Source: Boseongicola sp.
GTDB lineage: Bacteria; Pseudomonadota; Alphaproteobacteria; Rhodobacterales; Rhodobacteraceae
Direction: 5' to 3'
Length of the DNA: 60,065 bases
NCBI GenBank assembly: GCA_028824715.1
Contig: JAPPCV010000011.1
Coordinates: 1 to 60,065, forward strand
Shown here: positions 1-8,702 of the stretch, in pieces
Numbering within the stretch: position 1 is the stretch's first letter
Layout of the letters: the number at the start of each line of letters is the position of its first letter
Notes under the pieces: model-generated
The model's database searches: none
Seen by the model: the letters and a program-made list of their open reading frames with translations, nothing else
What the model was told of the DNA's origin: nothing
Program-made: the position numbers and the translations under genes

Positions 1-1
1 C

Positions 2-85
2 GTCGCCATCCAGATCGCGCTTGCCGGAAAGGCCGCCGACATGATCAAGTTGCACTATGCCGAAGCTGCCCCCAAGAAGGGGTGA
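2..85 (+). CDS. C-terminal end of an unidentified protein (partial)
   Basis: The window opens inside a reading frame that gives about 27 residues ending LHYAEAAPKKG before a TGA. I do not recognise it securely. The spacing of a hydrophobic segment, a glycine and a final HYAE faintly recalls the C-terminal end of tyrosine recombinases (G-H-x(8-10)-Y), but the expected histidine after the glycine is a lysine, so this is only a guess. It is followed by a gene-poor stretch and a toxin-antitoxin pair, a context that would fit an island edge. The upstream sequence would settle it. Confidence 0.4.
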   Translation, partial: VAIQIALAGKAADMIKLHYAEAAPKKG

Positions 86-624
86 GCAGTTACGTTGTAG
101 ATAAGGATTCCGGCGGATGCTGCAAGGCCCTGCCGGACGATGCCCGCAGTCTGTCGATTTGTAAGTGAAATACAAAGTCTTTGTAATCAATATATAAATT
201 CGGACGCAACGGAGTCGGATTGGTCTTTGAAGGACAATCAAGGCATGTCCGCAAGACATCCCGGTAGGCGGTCACCTCCTCCGCCACAATTCCAGCGCAA
301 GTCCCTGTTGCAACGGGGGAAGGCGGCAAGGCTGAAACAGTGCGCACGAACTTCCGTTTCGACCGCGAGACCCGCCACGAAGGGACGGCAGCGCGCCCGG
401 GTTCGATTCGGACCCGGGATGCGGACAATCGATAAATGGAGCGGATTGTGCCCTCCGCATCGTTGCCCGTGCGCCAGTGGCCGGTTGCGCCCAGGCAAAT
501 GCCATCGGTGCACCATTCCCTTGAAGAAGATGCCAATCACCTGGATTTCCGGGAGGCCTTCGTTGCTTTCTTCTTGTAAACGACTTCAGTCCCGTAATTT
601 CTTCAATGATTGGTATGCGTTGCT
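86..624. other. Gene-poor stretch, no supported gene
   Basis: About 540 bp without a convincing coding frame on either strand: the open frames here are arginine/proline-rich and start or stop arbitrarily. It contains a short AT-rich patch near 160-200, unusual for this window, and an inverted repeat with 7-bp arms CCCGGGT/ACCCGGG at 396-418 that superficially resembles a tRNA T-arm. It lies downstream of the mazF-like gene (which reads leftward), so part of it could hold that gene's terminator, but no T-run hairpin is visible. Confidence 0.5.
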
Positions 625-957
625 TCATCCAGCCAGACCCAGAAAGAGCGCCAACGAACGGTTCACGCTGATCTTGGCGGTGTCGTCAATCTGGCCAATC
701 GATCGCCCGATCCTTTCGGCCCTTACGGTCATCGGCTTGTCCAGCATGATCTGCGAGACCGCGCGCAGCCCGTTTTGGGCAGCGGGCTCGATCGTCAAGC
801 GCAGGAGTGGCGCATCAACCAACGTGGATGTGATGGGCAGAATTGCGACTGAGCCAAGATCAGCAAACAGGTCGGCCTGAATGATCAGTGCAAGACGCGG
901 CTTGCCGAAGTCACCCTGCAGGGCGACGGTCACCAGTTCGCCCCTCTTCACAGCCAA
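625..957 (-). CDS. mazF: MazF/PemK-family toxin (type II toxin-antitoxin endoribonuclease)
   Basis: A 110-residue protein of the MazF/PemK/CcdB-fold family: sequence-specific mRNA interferases that arrest growth until bound by their antitoxin. Visible signs are the opening MAVKRGELVTVALQGDFGKPR, the family's R-G-(D/E)-x-V start with the basic G-KPR segment, the RLALIIQAD strand, and the P-I-T-S-T stretch near residue 43, where the family has its substrate-site S/T. Length is typical. The start codon lies inside the end of the upstream antitoxin-like gene (10-bp overlap), so the two are translationally coupled. No frameshift or missing segment is seen, so it looks intact. Confidence 0.85.
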   Translation of the reverse strand: MAVKRGELVTVALQGDFGKPRLALIIQADLFADLGSVAILPITSTLVDAPLLRLTIEPAAQNGLRAVSQIMLDKPMTVRAERIGRSIGQIDDTAKISVNRSLALFLGLAG

Positions 958-1166
958 TCATCTAGGTCGTTCAGTGCGGAGTCCATCAATGTCGCAAGAT
1001 CCGCGTCACGCTGATCCGCCCTGGCGACTCGCAGTGCCTGACGTCGGCACTCCGCGCCGAAGCCGGGGCGACGCGTGTCGGGTACCCAGATTTGGACAGG
1101 GCGCAGCCCTGCGTTCCGCAGGACATCCCGGCGCTTCCGGACACGCTCTGAAACAGGAATTGGCAT
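948..1166 (-). CDS. MazE-family antitoxin (DUF3018-type)
   Basis: A 72-residue protein with the pattern of the DUF3018 'antitoxin MazE family': MPIPVSERVRKRRD, then a basic helix, GLRPVQIWVPDTR, and an acidic tail ending DLDDWL. It is expected to bind the co-encoded toxin through its acidic C-terminus and the operon DNA through its N-terminus. It is the first gene of the pair and overlaps the toxin start by 10 bp, the usual antitoxin-first order. The pair is probably autoregulated, but I could not identify an operator in the upstream 30-40 bp with confidence. Confidence 0.85.
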   Translation of the reverse strand: MPIPVSERVRKRRDVLRNAGLRPVQIWVPDTRRPGFGAECRRQALRVARADQRDADLATLMDSALNDLDDWL

Positions 1167-1749
1167 GACGGCCTCCGTTTCGTTACATGTAACTCACTGC
1201 AGACCTGGATTCAACCCCTCTGTTTCCATTTGCTCCACTGCCTCAATTATTTCAGCTTGCTGGTGGTTCGTCCGACCATGGCCAGGCCTGAACCGATGAT
1301 TTGGACTAAGGCAGCTTCGTGGCGTTCGTTCAATTCCCCTGGCCGCCAAAGCGCTCGGCCATGCGGCCACGTCCACGTTCAGTTGCCGAAGCCGGTCAAG
1401 GAGACGGACATGCAGATGTCGGTTGCAGATGCCAAGTCTTGCCGTGCAGATCTGCTCTGGCGAGCAAGGGCGGGGAATGACGTCGTTTTGGCCATGGATG
1501 GGCATGCCACCGTCCGATTGGTCGCTTGCGAGACACGAGGGGGCTGGATCGGCGCATGCACATCTTTGTCGTGCCAAGGGGAACGGCCGAGAGGGCTGCC
1601 GCGGGCGCGGCAGCGCGAAGCCAGAACCTTGCGCCGCCGAGGTGCCGGCCCACGAAGCCACCCCTGGTGCGCGTCCGGATGGTGCAGGCCTCGTACGCGA
1701 TGACGAGCCGCCTGCCGCATTTCCGGCACTTGAGGGCTCGGGTCTTGCG
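1167..1749. other. Intergenic region between antitoxin and iorB, no supported gene
   Basis: About 580 bp between two minus-strand transcription units. It should contain the promoter of the toxin-antitoxin pair near 1170-1300. The minus strand stays open in frame with iorB from its stop at 1750 down to about 1396, and the first part of that extension contains a C-R-K-C-G and a further cysteine, faintly like a zinc ribbon. There is no start codon with a ribosome site, and the later part is low-complexity, so I do not call a gene. The region also has a GC-rich hairpin (separate entry). Confidence 0.5.
1595..1614. terminator. GC-rich hairpin downstream of iorB (weak terminator candidate)
   Basis: Perfect inverted repeat: GCTGCCGCG, two-base centre, CGCGGCAGC. 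It lies about 135 bp after the iorB stop on the minus strand. There is no T-run on either side and the loop would have to open at least one pair, so it could be a Rho-dependent pause or simply chance in GC-rich DNA. Confidence 0.25.
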
Positions 1750-3291
1750 CTACGACCTCTCGATGGCTCTGATCGCTTCGGTGAGCGCCTTGCCATCCTC
1801 GTCCAGGAGCGCAGCTTCGCGAAGGCGCCTTGTGCAGGTCGCTGCATCTGGGCGGCCTGCGACTTGATCCACAATCCCAAGAACCTTGTCGAATTTCGAC
1901 AAGCCGCGCGCGTGAGTGTCGGAATAGCCCTTGATCAGCCGACCGCAGCCGAGGACTTCGGTGGCGAGCGCGGGATCGTCGGCGGCGATTCGGGCCGCGC
2001 GCGACAGCCACCTGTCGAGATGCGCCTGCTCGACCGCGTGGCGTCGCGTCCTGCGACGATACCGTCTCAGCCCGCCGAGCGCGTAGAGTAGAAGGAACGG
2101 TCCCAGACGGTCTGACCGCAGCCGCCTGCCTTTCGCAAACCAGCGGTCGATGCGAGCCATTGCGCGAGGACTGGCCGCGATTCGGGCACCCAGTCGGGAG
2201 GGCAGCAGTCCGACGATCTCTTCGGCCCGGGGATGCATGTATTCGGTCAAGTGCAGCAACTGTTGCGGTTCGGTTCCCATCTCGGCAACGATTCGGTCGT
2301 TGCGCACGGCGCGGGTCTTGAGATCCGCCACACGGATCACGTCGTCGTAGGCCATGGCGTTCGCAATGTATTTCGCCGCGGCCTTGGTCAACGCGTGGTC
2401 GTTGTCGATTCCGTCGGCGCCTACGAAAGGTGCCATTCGGTCGAGGTACTCCTGTCCGTAGTCCGCATCCATGAAGTCGACGACCTTGCGCAGCCCTGCC
2501 ATCGCAATTGGCCGGACAGGCGCTGGCAGATCGGACACGCGCCTGGCCAGGCTCTGCCATCTGTCGAGCAGATGTGCAGGACCAGTGGCACTTTGGGCGG
2601 GAGGTGATCGTTCCGGCGCGTCGCCTGACGGCGCACCCTGAAGGCAGGCGTGGAAACCGGCGCTGAAGGCGCGCAAGCTGGCCTCGACTTCCCGCTTGCC
2701 GGTTCCGATTGCGTCTTCGAAATCGTCCCTTTCGAAGGGCAGGCATTCGGAAGCCGCCAGAGTGCCGAACAGCGTGGCAGAAATGACGGAGCCGCTTTCG
2801 ACGGCCAGTCTTTCCATGTCGAAGCAAATGAACCGGGAAGCGGCGATTTCGGCTGCGGCGCGAACCTCGGCCGCATTGGCGGTTCCGTCGCCGGGCACGA
2901 TCTTCTCCGAGACGGCGAGCTCCCTGTGGGACGATGCGATGAGGGTCGTTCTGTCCGGGGTCACGAAGCCACGCGCGATGGCGCGCCCGGCTTCCATCAG
3001 TTCTGCAGCGATCAGGATGTCGACATCGCCGGAGGCGGGAGCGAGAGCGAACACCGGTTGCCCTGCTTCGGCCCTGGCCATCTCGACATAGTAGATCGTC
3101 GCGCCGGTACGCTGCGCCACGCCGGCGACCGAGGTTGCTTGGCAGGCAAAGCCCTGCGACCTGGCGAGGGTTTCGATCCACCTGGTCAGGACTCCGCCGC
3201 CCTGGCCGCCCACCGCCATGATCGCGAGCTTGATGACGCCGTCGGGGTTCCGACTGGCCTTCTCCGCCGGAAACGGCTGGTGCACCGTCAT
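1750..3291 (-). CDS. iorB: Indolepyruvate oxidoreductase beta subunit with C-terminal extension
   Basis: A 513-residue protein. Residues about 20-215 form the pyruvate-ferredoxin-oxidoreductase gamma-type domain (IKLAIMAVGGQGGGVLTRWI, then AGVAQRTGATIYYVEM) of indolepyruvate oxidoreductase beta. With IorA it converts aryl pyruvates, the transamination products of aromatic amino acids, to aryl-acetyl-CoA, CO2 and reduced ferredoxin. The remaining 290 residues match the long C-terminal region (DUF6537-like) that proteobacterial IorB carries, so the length is normal for this type. Start chosen at ATG 3291 (MTVHQPF), which overlaps the iorA stop by 4 bp, indicating coupling. The frame upstream of that is iorA shadow. 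Confidence 0.9.
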   Translation of the reverse strand: MTVHQPFPAEKASRNPDGVIKLAIMAVGGQGGGVLTRWIETLARSQGFACQATSVAGVAQRTGATIYYVEMARAEAGQPVFALAPASGDVDILIAAELMEAGRAIARGFVTPDRTTLIASSHRELAVSEKIVPGDGTANAAEVRAAAEIAASRFICFDMERLAVESGSVISATLFGTLAASECLPFERDDFEDAIGTGKREVEASLRAFSAGFHACLQGAPSGDAPERSPPAQSATGPAHLLDRWQSLARRVSDLPAPVRPIAMAGLRKVVDFMDADYGQEYLDRMAPFVGADGIDNDHALTKAAAKYIANAMAYDDVIRVADLKTRAVRNDRIVAEMGTEPQQLLHLTEYMHPRAEEIVGLLPSRLGARIAASPRAMARIDRWFAKGRRLRSDRLGPFLLLYALGGLRRYRRRTRRHAVEQAHLDRWLSRAARIAADDPALATEVLGCGRLIKGYSDTHARGLSKFDKVLGIVDQVAGRPDAATCTRRLREAALLDEDGKALTEAIRAIERS

Positions 3292-5435
3292 TCTGCGCCT
3301 CCGAATGAAAGCAACTTGCGTTGCCGACGGCCTTGAAGGTGGCCAATGAGCCGCGAGGCGATGCCCGCGCGCCAGCGTTCGAACCCGGTCGGGTTGTGCA
3401 CGATGTCGGCGCGGTAGAAGCTTGGACAGAGTGCAGCGGCCTCCGCCACCTCGCCGCAATTCCCGCAGCCGACGCATGTCTGGTCGATATGCGCCACCGG
3501 ATCGTCGCGGAGCGGATCGTCGAGAGTCTTGAGCGAAAGCGACGGACAGCCCGAAAGCCGGATGCAGGCATGATCGCCAGTGCAGATGTCCTCGTCGACG
3601 CCGAATCGTGGCACCTCGATGCGCGTTCCGGAATTGATGGATTGCTGCCGGAGCGGTTTCTCGCGGCGCTGGCGGTTCAGCATGCATTCGGAGGAGGCGA
3701 TGATGACCTTGGGGCCGCCGTAGTCCGTGGTCAGCGCTTCGCGAAAGACCTCGCACATCCGAGGCACGTCGTAGGTGCGGTCGATTTCGCGGACCCATTT
3801 CACGCCAACTCCCCTGACGGCGGCGCCGACCGGATTGTTCGTGGCCTTGGTCGGGTTGCTGGCGCGGCTCGACGGCACGTCCTGCCCGCCGGTGGCGGCC
3901 GAATAGTAGTTGTCCACGATCACCGCAACGCTGTCGGAGCGGTTGAAAACCATGTTGCCGATCGAGGAGGCGAGACCGTTGTGCCAGAACCCCCCGTCAC
4001 CGATGATGGAGATCGCCCGCTTGCTTCCACCGGCGTCGAATGCGGAATTCGATGCAGGCCCGAGGCCGTAGCCCATGGTCGAGCCGCCTATCTCGAAGGG
4101 CGGGAGCGCTGCGAAGAGATGGCAGCCGATGTCGCCGGTGATCTGGTGCTCACCCAGTTCCTGCTGGACGATCTTCAGTGCGGCGAAGATCGGGCGTTCG
4201 GGGCAGCCGGTGCAGAATCCGGGCGGTCGGACCGGCACCGTCTTCGAAAGGTCGGGGATCTCGGGCGCATCCCGGTTGGGCGCGCGGACTTGCCCCGGAA
4301 GCAGGTCGGGCGCGGTCTCGCGAAGGAAGGCGGTCATGCCGTCGCGCAGCACCTCGCCGGTGTATTCACCGACCATCGGCAGAACATCCTTGCCCGCCAG
4401 GCGGGTTTGGACGCCTTCCTTGAAAAGCATGGACGCGACGGATTGCTCGATGAATTCCGGCTGGCCCTCCTCGACGACCAGGAGCGCGTCCTTGCCGTGC
4501 GCGAAGTCCAGGATCTCCGTTCGCACCAACGGGTACGTGACGTTCAGGACGTAGAGCGGCACGTCCGTGTTGCCGTAGAGGTCGGCGAGGCCCAGCCGCT
4601 GCAGCCCTCGTATCACGCCATTGTACATGCCGCCCTGAAGAACGATGCCGATCTTGCCCTGCCGCGGGCCGAAGCGCTCGTTCAACGCCCGTTCAATGAT
4701 GAACGCCTCGGCGGCGGGCCACCGGCTTTCGATCTTTTCCCTCTCATGCGCGTAGGACATCGGCGGCAGCACCACGCGCCGAAAGTCCTTTCTCGGTTCC
4801 GCCAGCGCTTCGCGGACGGTCAGCGGAGGCGGAATGTTGTCGGCAGCCTCGAACTGGCCCGTGACATGGCAGGACCGGATCCGCACCATCAGCATCACTG
4901 GCGTGCTGGACGCCTCGGAGAGCTCGAAGCCCTGCTTTACCGCCCGCACGATCGAAGGCAGGTTCGGGCGCGGGTCCAGGAGCCAGAACTGCGACTTCAT
5001 CGCAAAGGCGTGGCTGCGCTCCTGCATGATCGAGGAGCCTTCGCCGTAGTCCTCGCCAAGAACGATCAGGGCACCGCCGTTCACGCCCGAGGACGACAGG
5101 TTCGCCAAGGCGTCCGACGCGACGTTGACCCCGACAGGGCCCTTGTAGGTCACGGCGCCTCGAATCGGGTAATGGACCGAAGCCGCCAGCATCGCCGTGG
5201 CCGCGGCCTCGGATGCGTTGGCTTCGAACCGGACGCCGAGCTCGGCGAGGAGATCCTGCGCGTCGGCCAGCACGTCCATCAGGTGAGAGATCGGCGCGCC
5301 CTGGTAGCCGCCGACATATCCCACGCCGGATTCCAGCAGCGCCTTCGTGATTGCCAGTATGCCTTCGCCCGTGAAGGTCTCGCCGGCACCGAGGCGGAGG
5401 TGTTCGACTTCTGCCTTGAACGAGCGCTCGGCCAT
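3288..5435 (-). CDS. iorA: Indolepyruvate oxidoreductase alpha subunit
   Basis: A 715-residue IorA. The N-terminal pyrimidine-binding domain begins TFTGEGILAITKALLESGVGY and includes YQGAPISHLMDVLAD and ASEAAATAMLAAS; the C-terminal half has the thiamine-diphosphate domain (GDIGCHLFAALPP, GDGGFWHNGLASSIGN). The last 100 residues hold a ferredoxin-like part with CTGDHAC and CVGCGNC-x(8-9)-C clusters for 4Fe-4S centres. It supplies the catalytic site for oxidative decarboxylation of indolepyruvate and related aryl pyruvates. Located 6 bp after the kynureninase-cyclase fusion and overlapping iorB by 4 bp, it is clearly in one operon with both. Intact. Confidence 0.93.
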   Translation of the reverse strand: MAERSFKAEVEHLRLGAGETFTGEGILAITKALLESGVGYVGGYQGAPISHLMDVLADAQDLLAELGVRFEANASEAAATAMLAASVHYPIRGAVTYKGPVGVNVASDALANLSSSGVNGGALIVLGEDYGEGSSIMQERSHAFAMKSQFWLLDPRPNLPSIVRAVKQGFELSEASSTPVMLMVRIRSCHVTGQFEAADNIPPPLTVREALAEPRKDFRRVVLPPMSYAHEREKIESRWPAAEAFIIERALNERFGPRQGKIGIVLQGGMYNGVIRGLQRLGLADLYGNTDVPLYVLNVTYPLVRTEILDFAHGKDALLVVEEGQPEFIEQSVASMLFKEGVQTRLAGKDVLPMVGEYTGEVLRDGMTAFLRETAPDLLPGQVRAPNRDAPEIPDLSKTVPVRPPGFCTGCPERPIFAALKIVQQELGEHQITGDIGCHLFAALPPFEIGGSTMGYGLGPASNSAFDAGGSKRAISIIGDGGFWHNGLASSIGNMVFNRSDSVAVIVDNYYSAATGGQDVPSSRASNPTKATNNPVGAAVRGVGVKWVREIDRTYDVPRMCEVFREALTTDYGGPKVIIASSECMLNRQRREKPLRQQSINSGTRIEVPRFGVDEDICTGDHACIRLSGCPSLSLKTLDDPLRDDPVAHIDQTCVGCGNCGEVAEAAALCPSFYRADIVHNPTGFERWRAGIASRLIGHLQGRRQRKLLSFGGAE

Positions 5436-5441
5436 GTTCTG

Positions 5442-7496
5442 TCAGGCCTGCGGAACGAGCGCCAGGGCGCGGATGGGCGACCCGGTGCCGTGCTCGATCT
5501 TCAATGGCGCCGCCATCAGGATCGCGCCCTTGGGCGGCAACTGGTCGAGATTTGCGAGCGACGCGAGGCCGAAACAGTTGTCGCGGTGCAGGAAGTTGTG
5601 CGCCGGATAGGGGGGCGAGAACTTGCCCGCCATGCCGGCATCCGTGCCGATGCACTGCGCGCCCCACCCGACGATGCCCTTGGAAAGCAGGTAGTCGATG
5701 CACTCCGTCGTCGGGCCGGGGCTGTGCGATCCGTCTTCATGCGGATCGGGATCCTCGTTCAGGAAGGACTCCTCGTCGTGGGACCGCTTGTCCCAGTCCG
5801 TGCGCATCACGACCCATTCGCCCGGATTGATCTCCCCGTGCTCAGCTTCCCAGGCCTTGACGCGCTCGGCGGTGAGCAGGAAGTCGGGGTCTTCGGCGGC
5901 CTCCCGGGAGCAGTCGATCACGTTGACCGGCGCGACAAGGCGCTGGACGTCGAGCGTGTCGGTATAGCCGTCCTCGAAATCCTTGCCCGAAATCCAGTGA
6001 TGCGGCGCATCGAAATGGGTCCCGGAATGTTCGCCCAGCACCATCCAGTTCCAGGCAAAGAACGGCCCGTCGGCGTCATATTCGCTGATCTTGTGAATTT
6101 CGACCTTGGGCGTGTTCCTGGCGAAGTCCTTCGGCAGGCGCAGGATCGGCGTGTCGGGACCGAGGGTGGCGGTGCAGTCGACGATCCTCACCTGGCCGGC
6201 CATCAGCATTGCGCCGAGCTGGCCCAAAAGTTCTGCGGGGTTCATGTCGGCTCCTGTCTGCGGGCCTTTCGCTGCAAAGCGGGACTTGCGGCGGGTCAGC
6301 ACCGCCTCGGCGATGTCGAAGACGGTGTCGATGGTCTCTGCCGCGGTCATGTTGCCCGGCGAAAGGCGCACGAGCGGTCCGCGGAAGTCCACCGAATAGC
6401 CTTCAACCCCAAGTGCGCCGACCACGGCAGCGGCTTCAGGCTTGTTCGGAAAGCGCAGCATGACCGATCCGCCGCGCCTGCCTGCCTCGCGAGGTGAATG
6501 CAGCGGCAGGTCGAGATCATCTGCACGTGCGATGATCCTGTCGACGAGGCGCCGGTTCCAGGCCGACATTTCGGCGTGATCCTGGCTTGCGTGCCACTTC
6601 AGGGCAGGCAGCGACGCGATGGCAGCCATCGACCCCGGTGTGCCGCCGTCGAAGCGCCGGATGTCGGGGGCGTATTCGAACTTGTCGAGATTCCAGGAAA
6701 ACGGGTTGTTCTGCGAAAACCAGCCGCGGCCGTCGGGCGCCAGTTCCAGTGCCAGCGACTTGTCGACGTAGAGGATGCCGGCGCCCGGTGTGCCGCACAT
6801 CCATTTCAGGCTGGTCGAAACGACGAAGTCGACCCTTGGGTTCATCGCGTCAAAGGGGATGAGCCCCGCAGCTTGCGTGATGTCGACGCCGATCATGCTG
6901 CCCATCTCGCGCCCATGCGCTACCAGCGGCACCAGATCGGTCCGTGCCGAGGCGGTCGATGTGACCCAGGTGAGGAGCGCCAGTCCGACATCCTGGTCCC
7001 AGCGGGCGGCGAAGTCCCCTGCCTCGACCCAGGCCGTGCCCTCGCTCAACGGCACCGTGTCCAGCGTGAAGCCCATTTTCGGCGCCAGCCCCGCCAGCAG
7101 GAAATGGATCGAAGGAAAGCAGTCGGCGGCTACAAGCACGCGCTTGCCGCGCAGCATTCCCTCGGGGAGCGACCGCATCAGCTTGTGCATGCCGTCGGTT
7201 ACGCTCTCGCAAGTGGTCGTCGAGCCCTTGGGCACGTTGATGATGCGTCGCCAGTAGTCGACGAAGTCCTGCCGGCGCAGCAGCACGTAGCCCCATTGCT
7301 TGTCATTCGGCGCTGCCCAGACCTCCGCGAACTCGGCGGCGGCCTCGGCGAGTTCCTGCTCCTTGCCCGGGTACATCCCAATCGAGTGATACAGAAAGTA
7401 CCCGGCGTGCCTGGTGTTCGTGAGCATGTTGCGGATCCGCTTGGGCGTGTCGCAGGGCAGGGTAGTCGAATGCCTGGCGGCGGTCCACTTTCGCAT
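5442..7496 (-). CDS. Fusion: kynureninase-like PLP enzyme + kynurenine-formamidase-like cyclase
   Basis: One 684-residue frame with two domains. Residues 1-400 are a class V aminotransferase/kynureninase-like fold: VDITQAAG (Asp205, Gln208) and STSLKWMCGTPGAG, where Lys231 is the expected pyridoxal-phosphate lysine. Residues about 418-684 are a cyclase-family metal hydrolase of the KynB/arylformamidase type, with the diagnostic HSGTHFDAPHHW at 490-501. There is no stop or ribosome site between the domains. In tryptophan catabolism formamidase and kynureninase act in sequence, so a bifunctional N-formylkynurenine-to-anthranilate enzyme is conceivable, but neither substrate is proven. Start ATG 7496 has GAAGGGA about 11 bp upstream. 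First gene of the iorAB operon; divergent from the next gene across 73 bp. Confidence 0.85.
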   Translation of the reverse strand: MRKWTAARHSTTLPCDTPKRIRNMLTNTRHAGYFLYHSIGMYPGKEQELAEAAAEFAEVWAAPNDKQWGYVLLRRQDFVDYWRRIINVPKGSTTTCESVTDGMHKLMRSLPEGMLRGKRVLVAADCFPSIHFLLAGLAPKMGFTLDTVPLSEGTAWVEAGDFAARWDQDVGLALLTWVTSTASARTDLVPLVAHGREMGSMIGVDITQAAGLIPFDAMNPRVDFVVSTSLKWMCGTPGAGILYVDKSLALELAPDGRGWFSQNNPFSWNLDKFEYAPDIRRFDGGTPGSMAAIASLPALKWHASQDHAEMSAWNRRLVDRIIARADDLDLPLHSPREAGRRGGSVMLRFPNKPEAAAVVGALGVEGYSVDFRGPLVRLSPGNMTAAETIDTVFDIAEAVLTRRKSRFAAKGPQTGADMNPAELLGQLGAMLMAGQVRIVDCTATLGPDTPILRLPKDFARNTPKVEIHKISEYDADGPFFAWNWMVLGEHSGTHFDAPHHWISGKDFEDGYTDTLDVQRLVAPVNVIDCSREAAEDPDFLLTAERVKAWEAEHGEINPGEWVVMRTDWDKRSHDEESFLNEDPDPHEDGSHSPGPTTECIDYLLSKGIVGWGAQCIGTDAGMAGKFSPPYPAHNFLHRDNCFGLASLANLDQLPPKGAILMAAPLKIEHGTGSPIRALALVPQA

Positions 7497-7569
7497 TCGC
7501 GAATTAGTCCCTTCAAAATCGCAACGAGTTGTCTATAGGTTTCCTGACGGAAATCAGCGGGACCGGAAC
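7497..7569. promoter_or_regulatory. Divergent promoter region (kynureninase-like fusion / aldo-keto reductase operon)
   Basis: Only 73 bp separate the starts of two large divergent operons, so promoters and control sites for both must sit here or inside the first codons. The piece is AT-richer than its surroundings (TTCAAAATC, GTCTATAGG). I cannot assign -35/-10 boxes or an operator with confidence. No regulator gene is adjacent. Confidence 0.5.
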
Positions 7570-8700
7570 ATGGGAGGCGATCTGGAGAGCGGCGCAGGGC
7601 GGGGTCGCGTGGCGGACGTCCCCAGAGTCGCGGTTCGCCCCGGCTATTCCGTTTCGAGGATCATCAAGGGCGGCTGGCAGCTTTCCGGCGACCATGGCGC
7701 CGTGAATGCGGATCAGGCAATTTCCGACATGGGCCGTTTTGTCGATGCCGGCGTCACCGTCTTCGATTGCGCCGACATCTATTCCGGTGTCGAGGACAAG
7801 ATCGGCCGGTTCCGTGCCGGTCTCGTTCGGGCCCGCGGGCAGGATGCGCTGGACCGCGTCAAGGTCCACACAAAGTACGTGCCTGATCGGGACAGCCTGG
7901 CAAGGCTCACGCTCCGCGACGTCGAGGCCGGGATCGACCGCTCGCTGATGCGGCTGGGGATGGATCGGCTGGATCTGGTGCAGTTCCACTGGTGGGACTA
8001 TGCCGTGCCGGGTCATGTCGACGCCGCGAGGCATCTCGGCACCCTGCGTGACAAGGGCAAGATCGACCTGATCGGTGTGACCAATTTCGACGCCGAACAT
8101 CTGGCGGAGCTGTGCGACACGACGGATGTCGTGTCGGCCCAGGTGCAATATTCCCTGCTCGACCGCCGCGCCTCGGAAGGCTTCGCCGCGCTCGCGAGAG
8201 GCAGAGGGGTCAGCCTGTTCGCCTATGGCGTCCTCGCTGGCGGGTTCCTGACAGACGCCTGGTTCGGCAGGTCCGATCCCGGGTTCGACTTCGAGAACCG
8301 CAGCCTGGTCAAGTACCGCCTGATCATCGAGGAGTTCGGTGGCTGGGCGCTGTTCCAGGACCTGCTGGCGGCGCTCCATGCCGTGGCCAACCGACATGGA
8401 TGCGACATCTCCGCAATCGCGCTCCGTGCCACCCTGGACAGCCCTGACGTCGCGGCGACGATCGTCGGTGCGCGCTATGCCGACCGGCTGCCGCAGACTC
8501 TCCGCGCCTTGGAAGTCGAACTGACGGACGGGGACCGCCACGAGATCGAGGCGGTCCGCGGCCGTTCGACCGGCCCGCGGGGCCCGGTCTACGCGCTGGA
8601 GCGTGACGCTGAGGGGCGGCACGGGCGGATCATGAAGTACAATCTCAACAGGGGTGACGAGCGGCTGGCCTGCGCCGAGATCAAGGGCGAGGTCGCCTGA
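7570..8700 (+). CDS. Aldo/keto reductase
   Basis: A 376-residue NAD(P)H-dependent aldo/keto reductase with the TIM-barrel tetrad in place: Asp and Tyr in FDCADIYSG, Lys in VHTKY, His in LVQFHWWDY, followed by GKIDLIGVTNFD. It reduces or oxidises an unknown carbonyl compound in the cytoplasm. Start set at ATG 7570 (MGGDLESG); the frame is open further upstream, but that overlaps the divergent gene. It is the first gene of an operon with a Liv importer and is a distant paralogue of the reductase half of the fusion at 14326-15783 (shared HWW and GVTNFDA blocks), so the two may act on related intermediates. Confidence 0.9.
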   Translation: MGGDLESGAGRGRVADVPRVAVRPGYSVSRIIKGGWQLSGDHGAVNADQAISDMGRFVDAGVTVFDCADIYSGVEDKIGRFRAGLVRARGQDALDRVKVHTKYVPDRDSLARLTLRDVEAGIDRSLMRLGMDRLDLVQFHWWDYAVPGHVDAARHLGTLRDKGKIDLIGVTNFDAEHLAELCDTTDVVSAQVQYSLLDRRASEGFAALARGRGVSLFAYGVLAGGFLTDAWFGRSDPGFDFENRSLVKYRLIIEEFGGWALFQDLLAALHAVANRHGCDISAIALRATLDSPDVAATIVGARYADRLPQTLRALEVELTDGDRHEIEAVRGRSTGPRGPVYALERDAEGRHGRIMKYNLNRGDERLACAEIKGEVA

Positions 8701-8702
8701 CC

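Noticed and set aside
396-418. tRNA T-arm-like sequence (GGGTTCGATTC)
   Set aside because: The 5-bp T-stem does not pair correctly and no acceptor, D or anticodon arm can be folded around it. It is a simple inverted repeat.
1379-3571. Second long minus-strand frame across iorB
   Set aside because: Alternative frame of the iorB/iorA coding region, Arg/Pro/Ser-rich, without family similarity.
3321-6497. Uninterrupted plus-strand frame of 1058 codons
   Set aside because: It lies opposite iorA and the kynureninase-like fusion, whose families are clear. Its translation is low-complexity (Arg/His/Gly/Asp-rich) and reflects third-position GC bias.
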